Shown here: piece by piece, positions 7,811-17,838 of the stretch | How the letters are laid out: each line of letters starts with the position of its first letter | How positions within the stretch are numbered: position 1 is the stretch's first letter | Assembly (NCBI RefSeq): GCF_014874065.1 | Contig: NZ_JADBEE010000001.1 | Coordinates: forward strand, 2,046,001-2,110,000 | Direction of reading: 5' to 3' | Source: Nesterenkonia halotolerans | GTDB lineage: Bacteria; Actinomycetota; Actinomycetes; Actinomycetales; Micrococcaceae | Length of the DNA: 64,000 bases | Notes under the pieces: model-generated | Told to the model about the DNA's origin: nothing | What the model saw: only the letters and a program-made list of their open reading frames with translations | Databases searched by the model: none | Program-made: the position numbers and the translations under genes

Positions 7811-8953
7811 ATGGCATCGCAGGAGACGAATGAGGGGACCGCCCCCGGAGAGTCGGATACACAGAACCAGGGACAGGTGGAGCAGGTCAGCGAAAGCTCC
7901 CTGGTTCCCGAAAGCCTGAGTGTCATGATGTATTCCGACCCGGGCAGGACCTCCTGGCTCGTGCGCAGGGTGCTCCAGCAGCCCGAACGCGGCCGCAATG
8001 CCGACTGGGCCCGCGGCGGAGAGGTGACCCACCAGCAGGCACTGGTTCCGCTGCGCGATGATGCCACCCTGGACCTCGATGATGCCAAGCGCTGGGCGGC
8101 CGAATCCGAGGCCGATATCACCGTCATCGTCACCGAAGTCCCACGAATGGCAGGTGAACGTCCCAAGACCGCTGAGCTGCACTTCAGCGATCGACTGGCG
8201 ATCATCTCCCTGCCTGCGCTGGGTCCCTGGTTCATTCTGCGGTCCCTGCGCCGTGAGCTCCACCGTGTGGTGAGCGCCTTTCTGCATGAGTCTGTGGAGG
8301 CTGCGCGTCAGTACGGCGGCTACTCCGCGCATGTCGAACCGCAGAAGGGTGACGACACCTTCTTCATCTCCCCGGGCCGGGCGTTCCCCGGACGGCTGTG
8401 GACGACCCTGGGGATGGTGGCGGCCAATGAGCCTATGTGGTCGCTGCCCAAACTCTCCGGCGTCTTCGCCGCCGCCGCTGCCACAGGAGCATTCGGCATC
8501 TTCTTCACCACCATCTGGGAGATGGCCAGCTTCCTGCCGCTCTGGCGGCTCGCGGTGGTCTCCGTGGCCGCCATCTCGATCGTCAGCGCCTGGTTGATCA
8601 TCAGCAACAAATTCTGGGACCGTTCGGCGAACGTCGGTGGTGCACGTGAAGCGGCGATGTACAACATCTCCACCGTGGTCAGCATGCTGACGAGCGTGGC
8701 GGCCCTGTATCTGCTGCTGTTCGCCTCGATCCTGGTGGTCGGGCTCTTGCTGATCGAGCCGGGATTCATGGCCGACATCCTGGGCTCGGAGGCCGGCTTC
8801 GTCAACTATGTGGAGATCGCCTGGCTCTCGGCCTCGCTGGGGACCTTCGCCGGCGCCGTCGGCGCGAACTTCGACGACAGCGTGGAGCTGAAGAACCTCA
8901 CTCAGGGCTCGCGCGAGCTCCAGCGCTACCCCAAGGATGAAGAGCAGCGCTGA
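7811..8953 (+). CDS. Soluble-plus-membrane protein, copy 1 (unknown function)
   Basis: A 380-residue protein in two parts. The first about 200 residues are hydrophilic, with a Rossmann-like stretch reading DITVIVTEVPR and a second strand RLAIISLPALG. The C-terminal half has four hydrophobic spans, beginning with the Ala/Gly-rich segment LPKLSGVFAAAAATGAFGIF. The same architecture and motifs recur in the protein at 31112-32167 (TEIPR; VPKLSSALAAGAATGAFGIF), so the two are paralogues. I do not recognise a named family. ATG 7811 was chosen because the frame upstream runs into the preceding gene and reads as non-coding. Unlike copy 2, this copy has no ATPase partner beside it. Confidence 0.75.
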   Translation: MASQETNEGTAPGESDTQNQGQVEQVSESSLVPESLSVMMYSDPGRTSWLVRRVLQQPERGRNADWARGGEVTHQQALVPLRDDATLDLDDAKRWAAESEADITVIVTEVPRMAGERPKTAELHFSDRLAIISLPALGPWFILRSLRRELHRVVSAFLHESVEAARQYGGYSAHVEPQKGDDTFFISPGRAFPGRLWTTLGMVAANEPMWSLPKLSGVFAAAAATGAFGIFFTTIWEMASFLPLWRLAVVSVAAISIVSAWLIISNKFWDRSANVGGAREAAMYNISTVVSMLTSVAALYLLLFASILVVGLLLIEPGFMADILGSEAGFVNYVEIAWLSASLGTFAGAVGANFDDSVELKNLTQGSRELQRYPKDEEQR

Positions 8954-8991
8954 GCCGCTGACGGCCCAGCGCTGGCTCCCAGTGCTGTGGA

Positions 8992-9528
8992 TTATCCGAC
9001 GAGGCTGAGTCCCCAGGCGGCGATCAGGCCGAAGCCGACGCCCCAGAGGATCACCGACACCAGCATCCACGCCATGACTGCATGCCGCGAGGCTCCGAAG
9101 GAGACCATCAGAGGGGCGGTGAACTGGCTGGGCAGCGCCAGGGGTCCCAGGATGGAGACCCCGGGGACGCCGAAGCGGTCAAAGATGCGCTTCACCTTCT
9201 GCCGCTTGGCGGACTTCTCCGGATCCGGCTGCGGCCGCTTGTGCAGGATCGCTGTGCGCACCCAGTGGGCCACATAGACCACCAGGATGAGCGAGAGCAT
9301 ATTGCCGACGACGGCGGCGGTAATCGCGATGGCAGGATGCATGCCGGCGAGGATCCCGATGGGGCCTCCGAAGAACGACTCTACGAAGGGGATCGCCGAG
9401 ACGAGGATGACGCCGAGCCATTGCAGGGCTGCCGGGAGGTCCTGGGTCCAGTTCTGCAGGCCGGTGATCCAGTGGTCCTCGCCCATCGTGGCGGCGACAT
9501 TGCTGGCGAGTGTGAGTGTTTCGAACAT
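8992..9528 (-). CDS. Small multidrug export-type membrane protein
   Basis: A 178-residue membrane protein that resembles the family annotated as small multi-drug export proteins. Spans include LGVILVSAIPFVESFFGG, AIAITAAVVGNMLSLILVVYVA and a C-terminal span in VSVILWGVGFGLIAAWG. A basic cytoplasmic loop at about 105-125 (KRPQPDPEKSAKRQKVKR) precedes the re-entrant FGVPGVSILGPLALPSQF segment. Transport function is a family label rather than proven. The Met at 9528 gives the conserved MFETL start; an upstream ATG at 9549 is in frame. It is divergent from the TetR gene and may share the operator at 9603-9642. Confidence 0.7.
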   Translation of the reverse strand: MFETLTLASNVAATMGEDHWITGLQNWTQDLPAALQWLGVILVSAIPFVESFFGGPIGILAGMHPAIAITAAVVGNMLSLILVVYVAHWVRTAILHKRPQPDPEKSAKRQKVKRIFDRFGVPGVSILGPLALPSQFTAPLMVSFGASRHAVMAWMLVSVILWGVGFGLIAAWGLSLVG

Positions 9529-9602
9529 GGACTCATTCTTTCGAAGCATCTGCGCGGTGTCGTCAGCCCCAGGGGTGAGCCTTGATGAGGCAGATCACAG
9601 AG

Positions 9603-9642
9603 TTTGCACTTGTGCAAAGTTTCCTGCGTGCATAAGATGCAC
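9603..9642. promoter_or_regulatory. Two TetR-type dyads with a shared TGCAC core
   Basis: Dyad 1 is TTTGCAC-TT-GTGCAAA at 9603-9618. Dyad 2 is GTGCAT-AAG-ATGCAC at 9628-9642. The two share the TGCAC/GTGCA core and their centres are about 25 bases apart. Dyad 2 ends 2 bases before the GTG start of the TetR gene, so bound repressor would block transcription or initiation there. It probably controls the TetR-MFS operon and perhaps the divergent export gene. Confidence 0.7.
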
Positions 9643-9644
9643 GA

Positions 9645-11851
<2,207 letters not shown>

Positions 11852-11870
11852 GCCTCCGGCAGTTCAGGAG

Positions 11871-12326
11871 TCAAGCGGTGGGAGGCTCCTGCGACTGCAG
11901 CGACGAGCGTCGCTGCAGTCGCAGCTCGCGGAACGATCGGGTCACCGCGAGGACGAACAGTGTCCCCACGGTGCTGGCGAACATCATGTAGATGAGTCCG
12001 ATCATCCAGAGGCCCGTCATGTCTTCTCTGCTCACGATCACGCTCCAGGAGAGAGTGAGCGCCGGCGGAAGCAGCAGCACGGTGGGCCAGTACCGGCTCC
12101 TGGACGTGGTGACCGCAACGGCGAGGATCAGGATGCCGCAGACCAGGAACTGCCAGGGCACCCATGGGCCGTGCCCCTCGCCGGTGGCCGGATCGTAGGT
12201 GTAGCCCAGCTCCCAGGGGAGGAGGGCGTAGGTGATGAACCACGCTCCGCTCGTGCCGAGGACGACGAACGCGACCCAACCTGTCAGGCGCAGGAGTCGC
12301 TGGGAAGGTGAGTCCGCCTCAGGCAT
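11871..12326 (-). CDS. Four-span membrane protein, tandem copy B
   Basis: A 151-residue membrane protein of unknown function. Hydrophobic spans lie at about 15-37, 58-80, 86-102 and 107-130. The segment RYWPTVLLLPPALTLSWSV and the following EDMTGLWMIG are nearly repeated in the neighbouring gene 12319-12750, which marks them as tandem duplicates. Its ATG sits inside the end of that gene (8-base overlap), so the pair forms an operon. The C-terminus (RLQRRSSLQSQ) is encoded by a perfect 16-base inverted repeat, discussed separately. Confidence 0.7.
   Translation of the reverse strand: MPEADSPSQRLLRLTGWVAFVVLGTSGAWFITYALLPWELGYTYDPATGEGHGPWVPWQFLVCGILILAVAVTTSRSRYWPTVLLLPPALTLSWSVIVSREDMTGLWMIGLIYMMFASTVGTLFVLAVTRSFRELRLQRRSSLQSQEPPTA
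11890..11923. terminator. Perfect hairpin inside the 3' end of a coding sequence
   Basis: Arms 11890-11905 (TGCGACTGCAGCGACG) and 11908-11923 are exact reverse complements around AG. The repeat lies 39 bases after the MFS stop and within the last codons of the convergent gene 11871-12326. It probably terminates the plus-strand message, and perhaps minus-strand transcription too. Confidence 0.6.
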
Positions 12327-12750
12327 GGATCTTTTTCACCAGTCGTGTGATGCCCAGGACGATCAGCGTCCCGACAGTGCTCCCGATCGCCACCATGATC
12401 GCGCCGACCATCCAGAGTCCCGTCATGTCCTCGCTCGCGGTGACGCTCCAGGCCAAGGTGAACGACGGCGGCAGCAGCAATACGGTGGGCCACCAGCGTG
12501 ACCTCGAGGTCCACACTGCGATGGCCACCAGCGTGAGACCGCAGCCGATCACCTGCCAGGCGCGGTACGGACCATGTTCCATCCCGGTGTCCGGATCCAC
12601 CCAGTACTCCTGGTCCCAGGCCATCCAGCCGAACCAGGCCGCGGCGGAGCCGAGCACGACGAAAGCCGCCCATCCCAGCAGGCGTAGGCTCCCCCGAGGC
12701 GGAGTGCGGCGATCGTGCCGGGAGGCGCGGGAATCTGGGGAGTCGGTCAT
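12319..12750 (-). CDS. Four-span membrane protein, tandem copy A
   Basis: A 143-residue membrane protein paralogous to its downstream neighbour. Shared features are LRLLGWAAFVVLGS...AWF near the N-terminus, an acidic extracytoplasmic loop DPDTGMEHGPY, RWWPTVLLLPPSFTLAWSV and EDMTGLWMVG. It ends ITRLVKKIHA, so it lacks the long basic tail of copy B. A longer frame runs up to 12912, but ATG 12750 starts a typical hydrophilic N-terminus and leaves a promoter region toward the divergent gene at 12936. Function is unknown. Confidence 0.7.
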   Translation of the reverse strand: MTDSPDSRASRHDRRTPPRGSLRLLGWAAFVVLGSAAAWFGWMAWDQEYWVDPDTGMEHGPYRAWQVIGCGLTLVAIAVWTSRSRWWPTVLLLPPSFTLAWSVTASEDMTGLWMVGAIMVAIGSTVGTLIVLGITRLVKKIHA

Positions 12751-12875
12751 AGCGTCATTATGTGCAGGCAAAGCACCGGACGAACGCTTTGCTGGTTTTC
12801 GGGCGGCGAGTCGGAGGTGAAATCCGCTCGAATTCCGGTCCAGGAGAAGGCCCTGCGGGTGGCGCACTCGGCCAG

Positions 12876-12897
12876 GTGTAGTTTCTACACGCTGTAG
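12876..12897. promoter_or_regulatory. Overlapping TGTAG/CTACA dyads, possible BlaI/CopY-type operator
   Basis: Half-sites alternate: GTGTAG (12876-12881), TTT, CTACAC (12885-12890), then TGTAG (12893-12897). They form two overlapping dyads, GTGTAG-TTT-CTACAC and CTACA-CGC-TGTAG. TACA/TGTA dyads are the recognition pattern of BlaI/MecI/CopY repressors, some of which sense copper. The site is 39 bases before the His-rich membrane gene and CopC. No BlaI-like gene lies in the window, so the assignment is inference. Confidence 0.5.
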
Positions 12898-12935
12898 TAG
12901 ACTCGCCCGCATCAGCCGAGGGAAGGGGGTCTTCT

Positions 12936-13610
12936 GTGGTCAATGCTGCGGATGTAGCTCCTTTTCCGCGCCCCGTCACCGGCGGCGCCCGCATCTCCCG
13001 CGGACTTCTCTCGGCAGTGTTTGCCATCGGAACGGCGGCGGTATCCCACTCTGCCGCAGGGCATTTGCCCCATGGGGTCGTGCTGCTTCTAGCGCTGGCC
13101 CTCTCGGTGCCGGTGTGCGCGGTGCTCTCCTCGGTCCGGCTGAGCCGTGGCCGGCTCGGCGCGGCGGTGCTCTTCAGCCAGGCAGTCCTCCACGGGCTCT
13201 TCGCCTTCTTCCCCGCCAGCGGGGCGGTGAGTGGCGCCGTCGTCGCTGGCTCCCATGCCGGCCATGGCGCTCACCCCGGGGCCCAGGCGGGTGTCCACGC
13301 CACGACCGCGATCGAGGCGACCCAGCCGGGGACGGTCGCTGCCGTACTTCCTGATGCGCCCATGATGCTGGCCCACGTGCTCGCCGGGATCTTCACCTAT
13401 GCGGTGCTGCGCCGCGGCGAGCTCGTGCTGGAGGCGCTGGCCGGACTGCTCAGCCTGCGACCGATCGTCCTGCTGCTGCAGCGTCCGGTGCTGCAGGCCG
13501 GACCGCGCCGCATCCGTGCGCACCGGACTTTCACCACCACCGTGCTGCGAGACCTCTGGCTGGGCGGCGGGGCGCAGACGCTGCGTGGTCCTCCCCTCCT
13601 CGTGAACTGA
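12936..13610 (+). CDS. His-rich membrane protein beside CopC
   Basis: A 224-residue membrane protein of unknown family with about four or five spans (roughly residues 22-42, 47-67, 72-90, 138-160). Between spans 3 and 4 is a Gly/His-rich extracytoplasmic loop (GSHAGHGAHPGAQAGVH, about residues 106-122), the type of loop that binds copper or nickel. The C-terminal 60 residues are basic and cytoplasmic. The GTG start has GGAAGGGGG 6 bases upstream. It precedes the CopC gene by 69 bases on the same strand. Together they suggest a metal handling or sensing role, but no direct functional motif is seen. Confidence 0.7.
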   Translation: MVNAADVAPFPRPVTGGARISRGLLSAVFAIGTAAVSHSAAGHLPHGVVLLLALALSVPVCAVLSSVRLSRGRLGAAVLFSQAVLHGLFAFFPASGAVSGAVVAGSHAGHGAHPGAQAGVHATTAIEATQPGTVAAVLPDAPMMLAHVLAGIFTYAVLRRGELVLEALAGLLSLRPIVLLLQRPVLQAGPRRIRAHRTFTTTVLRDLWLGGGAQTLRGPPLLVN

Positions 13611-13679
13611 CAACGCATCGTGGTCCCGGCGGCAGCATCGCCGCGGGACCAGTCATCTCACGACGGAAAGATCAGACCC

Positions 13680-14387
13680 ATGACACACCGCATCTCCACC
13701 ACCCGTGCACAGGCTGCCCGCATCACCGCCCTCTCCGCCGCGGCAGGGCTCGGCCTCTCACTGGCGGCCGTGGCCGCCCCCGCCTGGGCCCATGATTCGC
13801 TCATCTCCTCCTCCCCGGAGGCCGGTGAGGTCCTGGAGGCCAGCCCCGAGGAGATCGTCCTCGAGTTCTCCGGAGACGGACTGACCGACGGACAGGGCAT
13901 CGCCAACGTCCTCCAGATCTCCGACGCCGAGGGAGAGAACTGGGAGGGTGAGACCCAGATCGAGGGCGCCACCATGTCCACCGAGCTTCCCGAGGAGCTG
14001 CCCGGCGGCGAGTACACCGTGGCCTACCGCGCGGTCTACTCTGATGGCCATGCGGAGGAGCAGTCCTTCGACTTCGAGGTGGCGGAGACCGCAGAATCGG
14101 AGAGCCCGTCCGCATCTGCCCCGGCGGAGTCGTCGGAGAACGACGACGACGCGGCGTCCAGCCCCAGCGGCCAGGCCACAGGAGACGCAGCGGACGGCGA
14201 CGCCGAAAGCCAAGACTCCGACGAGCAGAGCTCCGAGGATCAGGAGGCCGACGTGTCTGCGGAAGTGGTGGGGTACAGCGCAGGCGTGCCGACCTGGGTG
14301 CTGGTGGCCGGGGGCGTCGTGGTGCTCGGGGTGCTGGCCGCCGTCGTCGTCACGGTGCTCCGCGGCCGCAGCAGGCGCCGCAACTAG
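13680..14387 (+). CDS. CopC-domain copper resistance protein, membrane anchored
   Basis: A 235-residue exported copper-binding protein. The signal peptide (residues 1-37, ending APAWA) leaves His38 as the mature N-terminus. This is the defining Cu(II) ligand of CopC, followed by the SSSPEAGE motif. The CopC domain runs to about 128 and includes YRAVYSDGHAEEQSFDF, whose Asp and His are further candidate ligands. An acidic Ser/Glu/Asp-rich linker (about 130-205) leads to one C-terminal span and an RGRSRRRN tail. The actinobacterial partner usually found is a CopD or YcnI protein; here it is a His-rich membrane protein instead. ATG 13680 was preferred to an upstream in-frame start because it gives a proper signal sequence. 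Confidence 0.9.
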   Translation: MTHRISTTRAQAARITALSAAAGLGLSLAAVAAPAWAHDSLISSSPEAGEVLEASPEEIVLEFSGDGLTDGQGIANVLQISDAEGENWEGETQIEGATMSTELPEELPGGEYTVAYRAVYSDGHAEEQSFDFEVAETAESESPSASAPAESSENDDDAASSPSGQATGDAADGDAESQDSDEQSSEDQEADVSAEVVGYSAGVPTWVLVAGGVVVLGVLAAVVVTVLRGRSRRRN

Positions 14388-14465
14388 GCCTGTACGCGTA
14401 GTCCTCTGAGGCGATTTGCGAGCCAGACCCTTCTTGCCAGCCGGCTGATGCGATTCAATGGAGAG

Positions 14466-14885
14466 ATGAACTCCATGGTCTCTTCGATCCTCAACGTCAT
14501 CTGGCTGGTCTTCGGGGGGCTCTGGCTCGCACTGGGCTACTTCCTCGCCGGGATCATCTGCTGCCTGCTGATCATCACGATCCCCTTCGGCATCGCCTCC
14601 TTCCGGATCGGCGTCTACGCGCTCTGGCCCTTCGGCCGGACTATCGTGGACCGCAGCCCGCGCGGCGCCGGACCCATCACCACGGTTGGCAACGTCATCT
14701 GGGTCCTGGTGGCGGGCATCTGGATCGCCATCGGGCATGTGCTCACCGCGATCCCGATGTTCGTGAGCATCATCGGGATCCCGCTGGGCATCGCGAACCT
14801 GAAGCTGATCCCGGTCTCGCTGATGCCGCTTGGCAAGGTCATCGTGCCCTCACGGGCAGTGCTGCCGACTTACCGCCACGCCTGA
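14466..14885 (+). CDS. YccF-domain inner membrane protein
   Basis: A 139-residue membrane protein with two copies of the YccF repeat. Each has a pattern of LNVIWLVFGGLWLALGY or GNVIWVLVAGIWIAIGH, followed by a Pro/Phe-Gly-Ile turn (TIPFGIASF; GIPLGIANL) and a conserved LWPFG or LMPLG. Function in bacteria is unknown. A start at 14475 is equally possible: the GGAG at 14460-14463 is 2 bases from ATG 14466 and 11 from ATG 14475. It lies alone between CopC and the convergent aldehyde dehydrogenase. Confidence 0.88.
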   Translation: MNSMVSSILNVIWLVFGGLWLALGYFLAGIICCLLIITIPFGIASFRIGVYALWPFGRTIVDRSPRGAGPITTVGNVIWVLVAGIWIAIGHVLTAIPMFVSIIGIPLGIANLKLIPVSLMPLGKVIVPSRAVLPTYRHA

Positions 14886-14928
14886 GGCTGAGCTCAGGCT
14901 GTCGTAGAGCTCACCCCGGCGTCAGACC

Positions 14929-16359
14929 TCATCCCTTGAGCAGGAACCGGCGCATGCCCCTGGAGATGGGCGCTTTCGCCAGTCGGGTGGGGTCGAAGCC
15001 GGGCAGCTTGCGCAGCACCGCGCGCTCGTGGCTGAACGTCTCGACGCTGTACTCCCCGTGGTACCTGCCCATGCCGCTGGCCCCGACGCCGCCGAACGGA
15101 AGCGTGGACACCGCCAGCTGGGTCATGACGGTGTTGAAGGTGATCCCGCCCGAGGAGGTCTGCTCCAGGAAGTCATCGCGTACCTCTTGGTGCTCGGTGA
15201 ACGCGTAGAGGGCCAGCGGCTTCGGCCGCGCATTGATGAAGGCGATGGCCTCCCGGTGATCGGCCACCGTGAGGATCGGCAGAATCGGTCCGAAGATCTC
15301 CTCCTGCATGATGGCGGAGTCGGGGGCGACGTCGAGCAGCACAGTGGGCGCCACATACCTCGCCGGGATGTCCGCCGTGCCGCCCATCACCGGGACGCCG
15401 GAGCCCAGCAGGCCGGCCAGCCGCTCGGTGTGGCGCTCACTGATGATGCGCCCGTAGTTCGTGGCCGTGCGCGGGCTCGTCCCGAACGCGCGGGTGGTGA
15501 CCCGAGCGATCTCCGCCGCCAGTGGTTCAGCCAGATCGGGCGTGGTCAGCACGTAGTCTGGCGCCACGCAGGTCTGACCGCTGTTGCTGAACTTGCCCCA
15601 CACGAGGGATTCGGCAGCCTGCGTGAGATCAGCCGAGGGGTCGACCCACACCGGAGACTTGCCGCCGAGTTCCAGCGTCACCGGGGTCAGGTGCTTCGCG
15701 GCGGCGGTCATCACGATCGATCCCACGGTGCCGTTGCCGGTGTAGAAGATGTGATCGAAGCGGTGCTCCAGCAGCCGGGTCGTCTCTTCGACCCCGCCTT
15801 CGATGACCTGCACCGCCTCGGGGTCGAGGTATTCCGGTATCAGCCGGGCCACGGTGCGGGAGACCGCCGGGGCCAGCTCGCTGGGCTTGAGCACCACGGA
15901 GTTGCCGGCGGCCAGAGCGCCGATGAGCGGCATCAGCAGCAGGTGGAACGGGTAGTTCCAGGGTCCGATGATCAGCACTGTGCCCAGCGGCTGGCGCTGC
16001 ACGTCGGCCCGGGCGGTGCCCACGAGAAACGGCACAGAGACCCGCTGACCCCGCGTCCAGCGCTCAAGGTGCTTGATGGTGTCCTTGATCTCGGACTTCA
16101 CCGCGAGCACCTCGGTCAGGTGACTTTCGACGTCGTTCTTGCCCAGGTCGGCGTCCATGGCCGTGTGGACCTCCCCAGCGCACTCCTCGAGCAGACGCAG
16201 CAGCGCCTTGAGCTGGTCGCGACGCCATGCCAGCGGCTTTGTCCGGCCGGTCTGAAACGTCCGCTGCGCCTCGGCGACACGGGCATCGATGGCACTCAGG
16301 GGTGTGGACACCTGGTGTTCGGGCAGGTGGCAGGCGTCGGGTTCTGTCTGACGAGTCAT
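14929..16359 (-). CDS. NAD(P)-dependent aldehyde dehydrogenase, class 3-like
   Basis: A 476-residue soluble enzyme that oxidises aldehydes to acids. Catalytic and binding residues are visible: Asn135 in GPWNYPF, Lys158 in VVLKPSE, Glu230 in TLELGGKSP and the nucleophile Cys264 in NSGQTCVAPDY. The short length and the C-terminal ERAVLRKLPGFD..RGMRRFLLKG fit the class 3/fatty-aldehyde group rather than betaine-aldehyde types. It is divergent from an SDR gene across a palindromic operator. The two enzymes could therefore act successively on an alcohol and its aldehyde, although no substrate is indicated. Confidence 0.92.
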   Translation of the reverse strand: MTRQTEPDACHLPEHQVSTPLSAIDARVAEAQRTFQTGRTKPLAWRRDQLKALLRLLEECAGEVHTAMDADLGKNDVESHLTEVLAVKSEIKDTIKHLERWTRGQRVSVPFLVGTARADVQRQPLGTVLIIGPWNYPFHLLLMPLIGALAAGNSVVLKPSELAPAVSRTVARLIPEYLDPEAVQVIEGGVEETTRLLEHRFDHIFYTGNGTVGSIVMTAAAKHLTPVTLELGGKSPVWVDPSADLTQAAESLVWGKFSNSGQTCVAPDYVLTTPDLAEPLAAEIARVTTRAFGTSPRTATNYGRIISERHTERLAGLLGSGVPVMGGTADIPARYVAPTVLLDVAPDSAIMQEEIFGPILPILTVADHREAIAFINARPKPLALYAFTEHQEVRDDFLEQTSSGGITFNTVMTQLAVSTLPFGGVGASGMGRYHGEYSVETFSHERAVLRKLPGFDPTRLAKAPISRGMRRFLLKG

Positions 16360-16419
16360 GGAGCAAGCCTCTCAGGTCAGGGAGGTCTCCCACCCTACCG
16401 AGCAGGAATATCCGGACGG

Positions 16420-16437
16420 TATTTCAATGTTGAAATA
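16420..16437. promoter_or_regulatory. Palindromic operator between ALDH and SDR genes
   Basis: An 18-base inverted repeat, TATTTCAA-TG-TTGAAATA, with exact 8-base arms. It is 61 bases from the ALDH start and 22 from the SDR start. The pattern suits a MarR- or TetR-type dimer, but no such gene is adjacent. A single matching half-site (TATTTCAA, 6614-6621) precedes the luciferase-like gene. Confidence 0.65.
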
Positions 16438-16459
16438 ACTGAAACCATAGGGCAACGAG

Positions 16460-17254
16460 ATGGGTAGATTGATGACACGATTTGACGGAAAAACAGTACT
16501 GATCACCGGTGCCGGATCGGGGCTCGGTCGCGCAGCGGCCGTTCGCGTCGCTTCTGAGGGAGCGAAGCTCAGCCTTGTGGACCTCTCGGCTGATGGGCTC
16601 GCGGAGACCAGACGAGCCATCCAGGCGGTGAATGCCGAGGCCCAGGTGCTGACGATCACCGCAGATGTCACCGATGCTGAGCAGGTCGAAAGCTTCATCA
16701 CCCACACCGTCAGTGAATTCACCACCATCGACGGATTCTTCAACAACGCCGGCATCGAGGGCAAGCAAAATCTCACCGAGGATTTCGGGCTTTCTGAGTT
16801 CGACAAGGTGCTGGCGGTCAATCTGCGCGGCGTCTTTCTCGGACTCTCCGGCGTCCTCAAGGTGATGCGCGCCCAGGGCAGCGGACACGTCGTCAACTCA
16901 GCCTCAGTCGGTGGCATCCGCGGTGTGGGAAACCAGTCGGGCTACGCAGCCGCCAAGCACGGAGTCGTCGGCCTGACCCGGAACTCCGGCACCGAGTACG
17001 GCAAGTACGGCATCACGGTCAACGCCATCGCCCCAGGCGCGATCTGGACCTCCATGGTGGAAGGGTCTATGAAGCAGCTCAACGAGGAGAACCCCCGCGA
17101 GGCTGCTGAGGAGTTCATCCAGTCCAACCCCACCAAGCGCTACGGCGAGGCAGATGAAGTCGCCGCCGTGGTCGCTTTCCTGCTCTCGGATGAGGCGAGC
17201 TACGTCAACAGCACTGTCATCCCGATCGATGGCGGTCAGTCAGCCGCCTACTGA
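16460..17254 (+). CDS. SDR-family NAD(P)-dependent oxidoreductase
   Basis: A 264-residue classical short-chain dehydrogenase. The cofactor motif is ITGAGSGLGRA (about residues 15-25) with DLS after the second strand, which favours NAD over NADP. Further along come NNAG, catalytic Ser in NSASVGG, the YxxxK pair in SGYAAAKHG, and the C-terminal IPIDGGQSAAY. The start is uncertain: ATG 16460 and ATG 16472 are in frame and neither has a strong ribosome binding site. It probably shares control with the divergent ALDH. A perfect hairpin ends the transcript. Confidence 0.92.
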   Translation: MGRLMTRFDGKTVLITGAGSGLGRAAAVRVASEGAKLSLVDLSADGLAETRRAIQAVNAEAQVLTITADVTDAEQVESFITHTVSEFTTIDGFFNNAGIEGKQNLTEDFGLSEFDKVLAVNLRGVFLGLSGVLKVMRAQGSGHVVNSASVGGIRGVGNQSGYAAAKHGVVGLTRNSGTEYGKYGITVNAIAPGAIWTSMVEGSMKQLNEENPREAAEEFIQSNPTKRYGEADEVAAVVAFLLSDEASYVNSTVIPIDGGQSAAY

Positions 17255-17273
17255 GTCACCCTTCCCGCGTGCT

Positions 17274-17308
17274 GAGCGGCCCAACAATGACGCATTGTTG
17301 GGCCGCTC
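17274..17308. terminator. Bidirectional hairpin terminator
   Basis: Arms 17274-17289 (GAGCGGCCCAACAATG) and 17293-17308 are exact reverse complements around ACG. It separates the convergent SDR (stop 17254) and rhodanese (stop 17323) genes and can serve both. Confidence 0.85.
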
Positions 17309-17322
17309 GGTGCGTTCCTCGG

Positions 17323-17745
17323 TCACGTCTGGGCCGGGGCAGTCAGCGGGTCTGGAGACTGGCGGTGGCGCCCTGCGTGGCTCTCCACCAGGAAACCCTC
17401 TCGCGCCCAGTACTCGAACCCGCCGATCAGCTCGCGAACCGCGGTGAATCCCAGGGTCGCCAGACTCAGCGCCGCGCGGGTGCTGCCATTGCAGCCCGGG
17501 CCCCAGCAATAGACGACGACGGCGCGGTCACGGTCCGTGCCCAGCTCGTCTGCCCGGGCGGTGAGCTCTGCACCGGGGATGTGCAGCGCGCCCGGGATGT
17601 GACCTTGCCTCCATGCCTCAGTGGAGCGGACGTCGAGGACGAGCGGGGAGGCGCCCCCTGCGCGGTCAGCGGCGAGATCCGCCGGGTCGGTCTCGAAGCG
17701 CAGCTTGGCGGAGAAGAAGTCTGTGGAGCTCAGTGGTGGAGTCAT
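17323..17745 (-). CDS. Rhodanese-domain sulfurtransferase
   Basis: A 140-residue single-domain rhodanese. The fold is marked by PLVLDVRSTEAWRQGHIPGALHIPGAEL and the active loop VVYCWGPGCNGSTRAAL. The first cysteine (about residue 80) is at the catalytic position, and a second lies five residues later. Members move sulfane sulfur from persulfides to acceptors such as cyanide or thiols. ATG 17745 was preferred to a TTG four codons upstream. It is divergent from an Lrp/AsnC regulator 93 bases away, which is a likely controller. Confidence 0.88.
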   Translation of the reverse strand: MTPPLSSTDFFSAKLRFETDPADLAADRAGGASPLVLDVRSTEAWRQGHIPGALHIPGAELTARADELGTDRDRAVVVYCWGPGCNGSTRAALSLATLGFTAVRELIGGFEYWAREGFLVESHAGRHRQSPDPLTAPAQT

Positions 17746-17838
17746 AGATCCAGTCAATCCCAGCGCGGGCGATCAAGGAACGATGATCTGGGGGCATATC
17801 CGTCGGGTCACCGGGGATTCCTCGGTACTATCGCTCCC

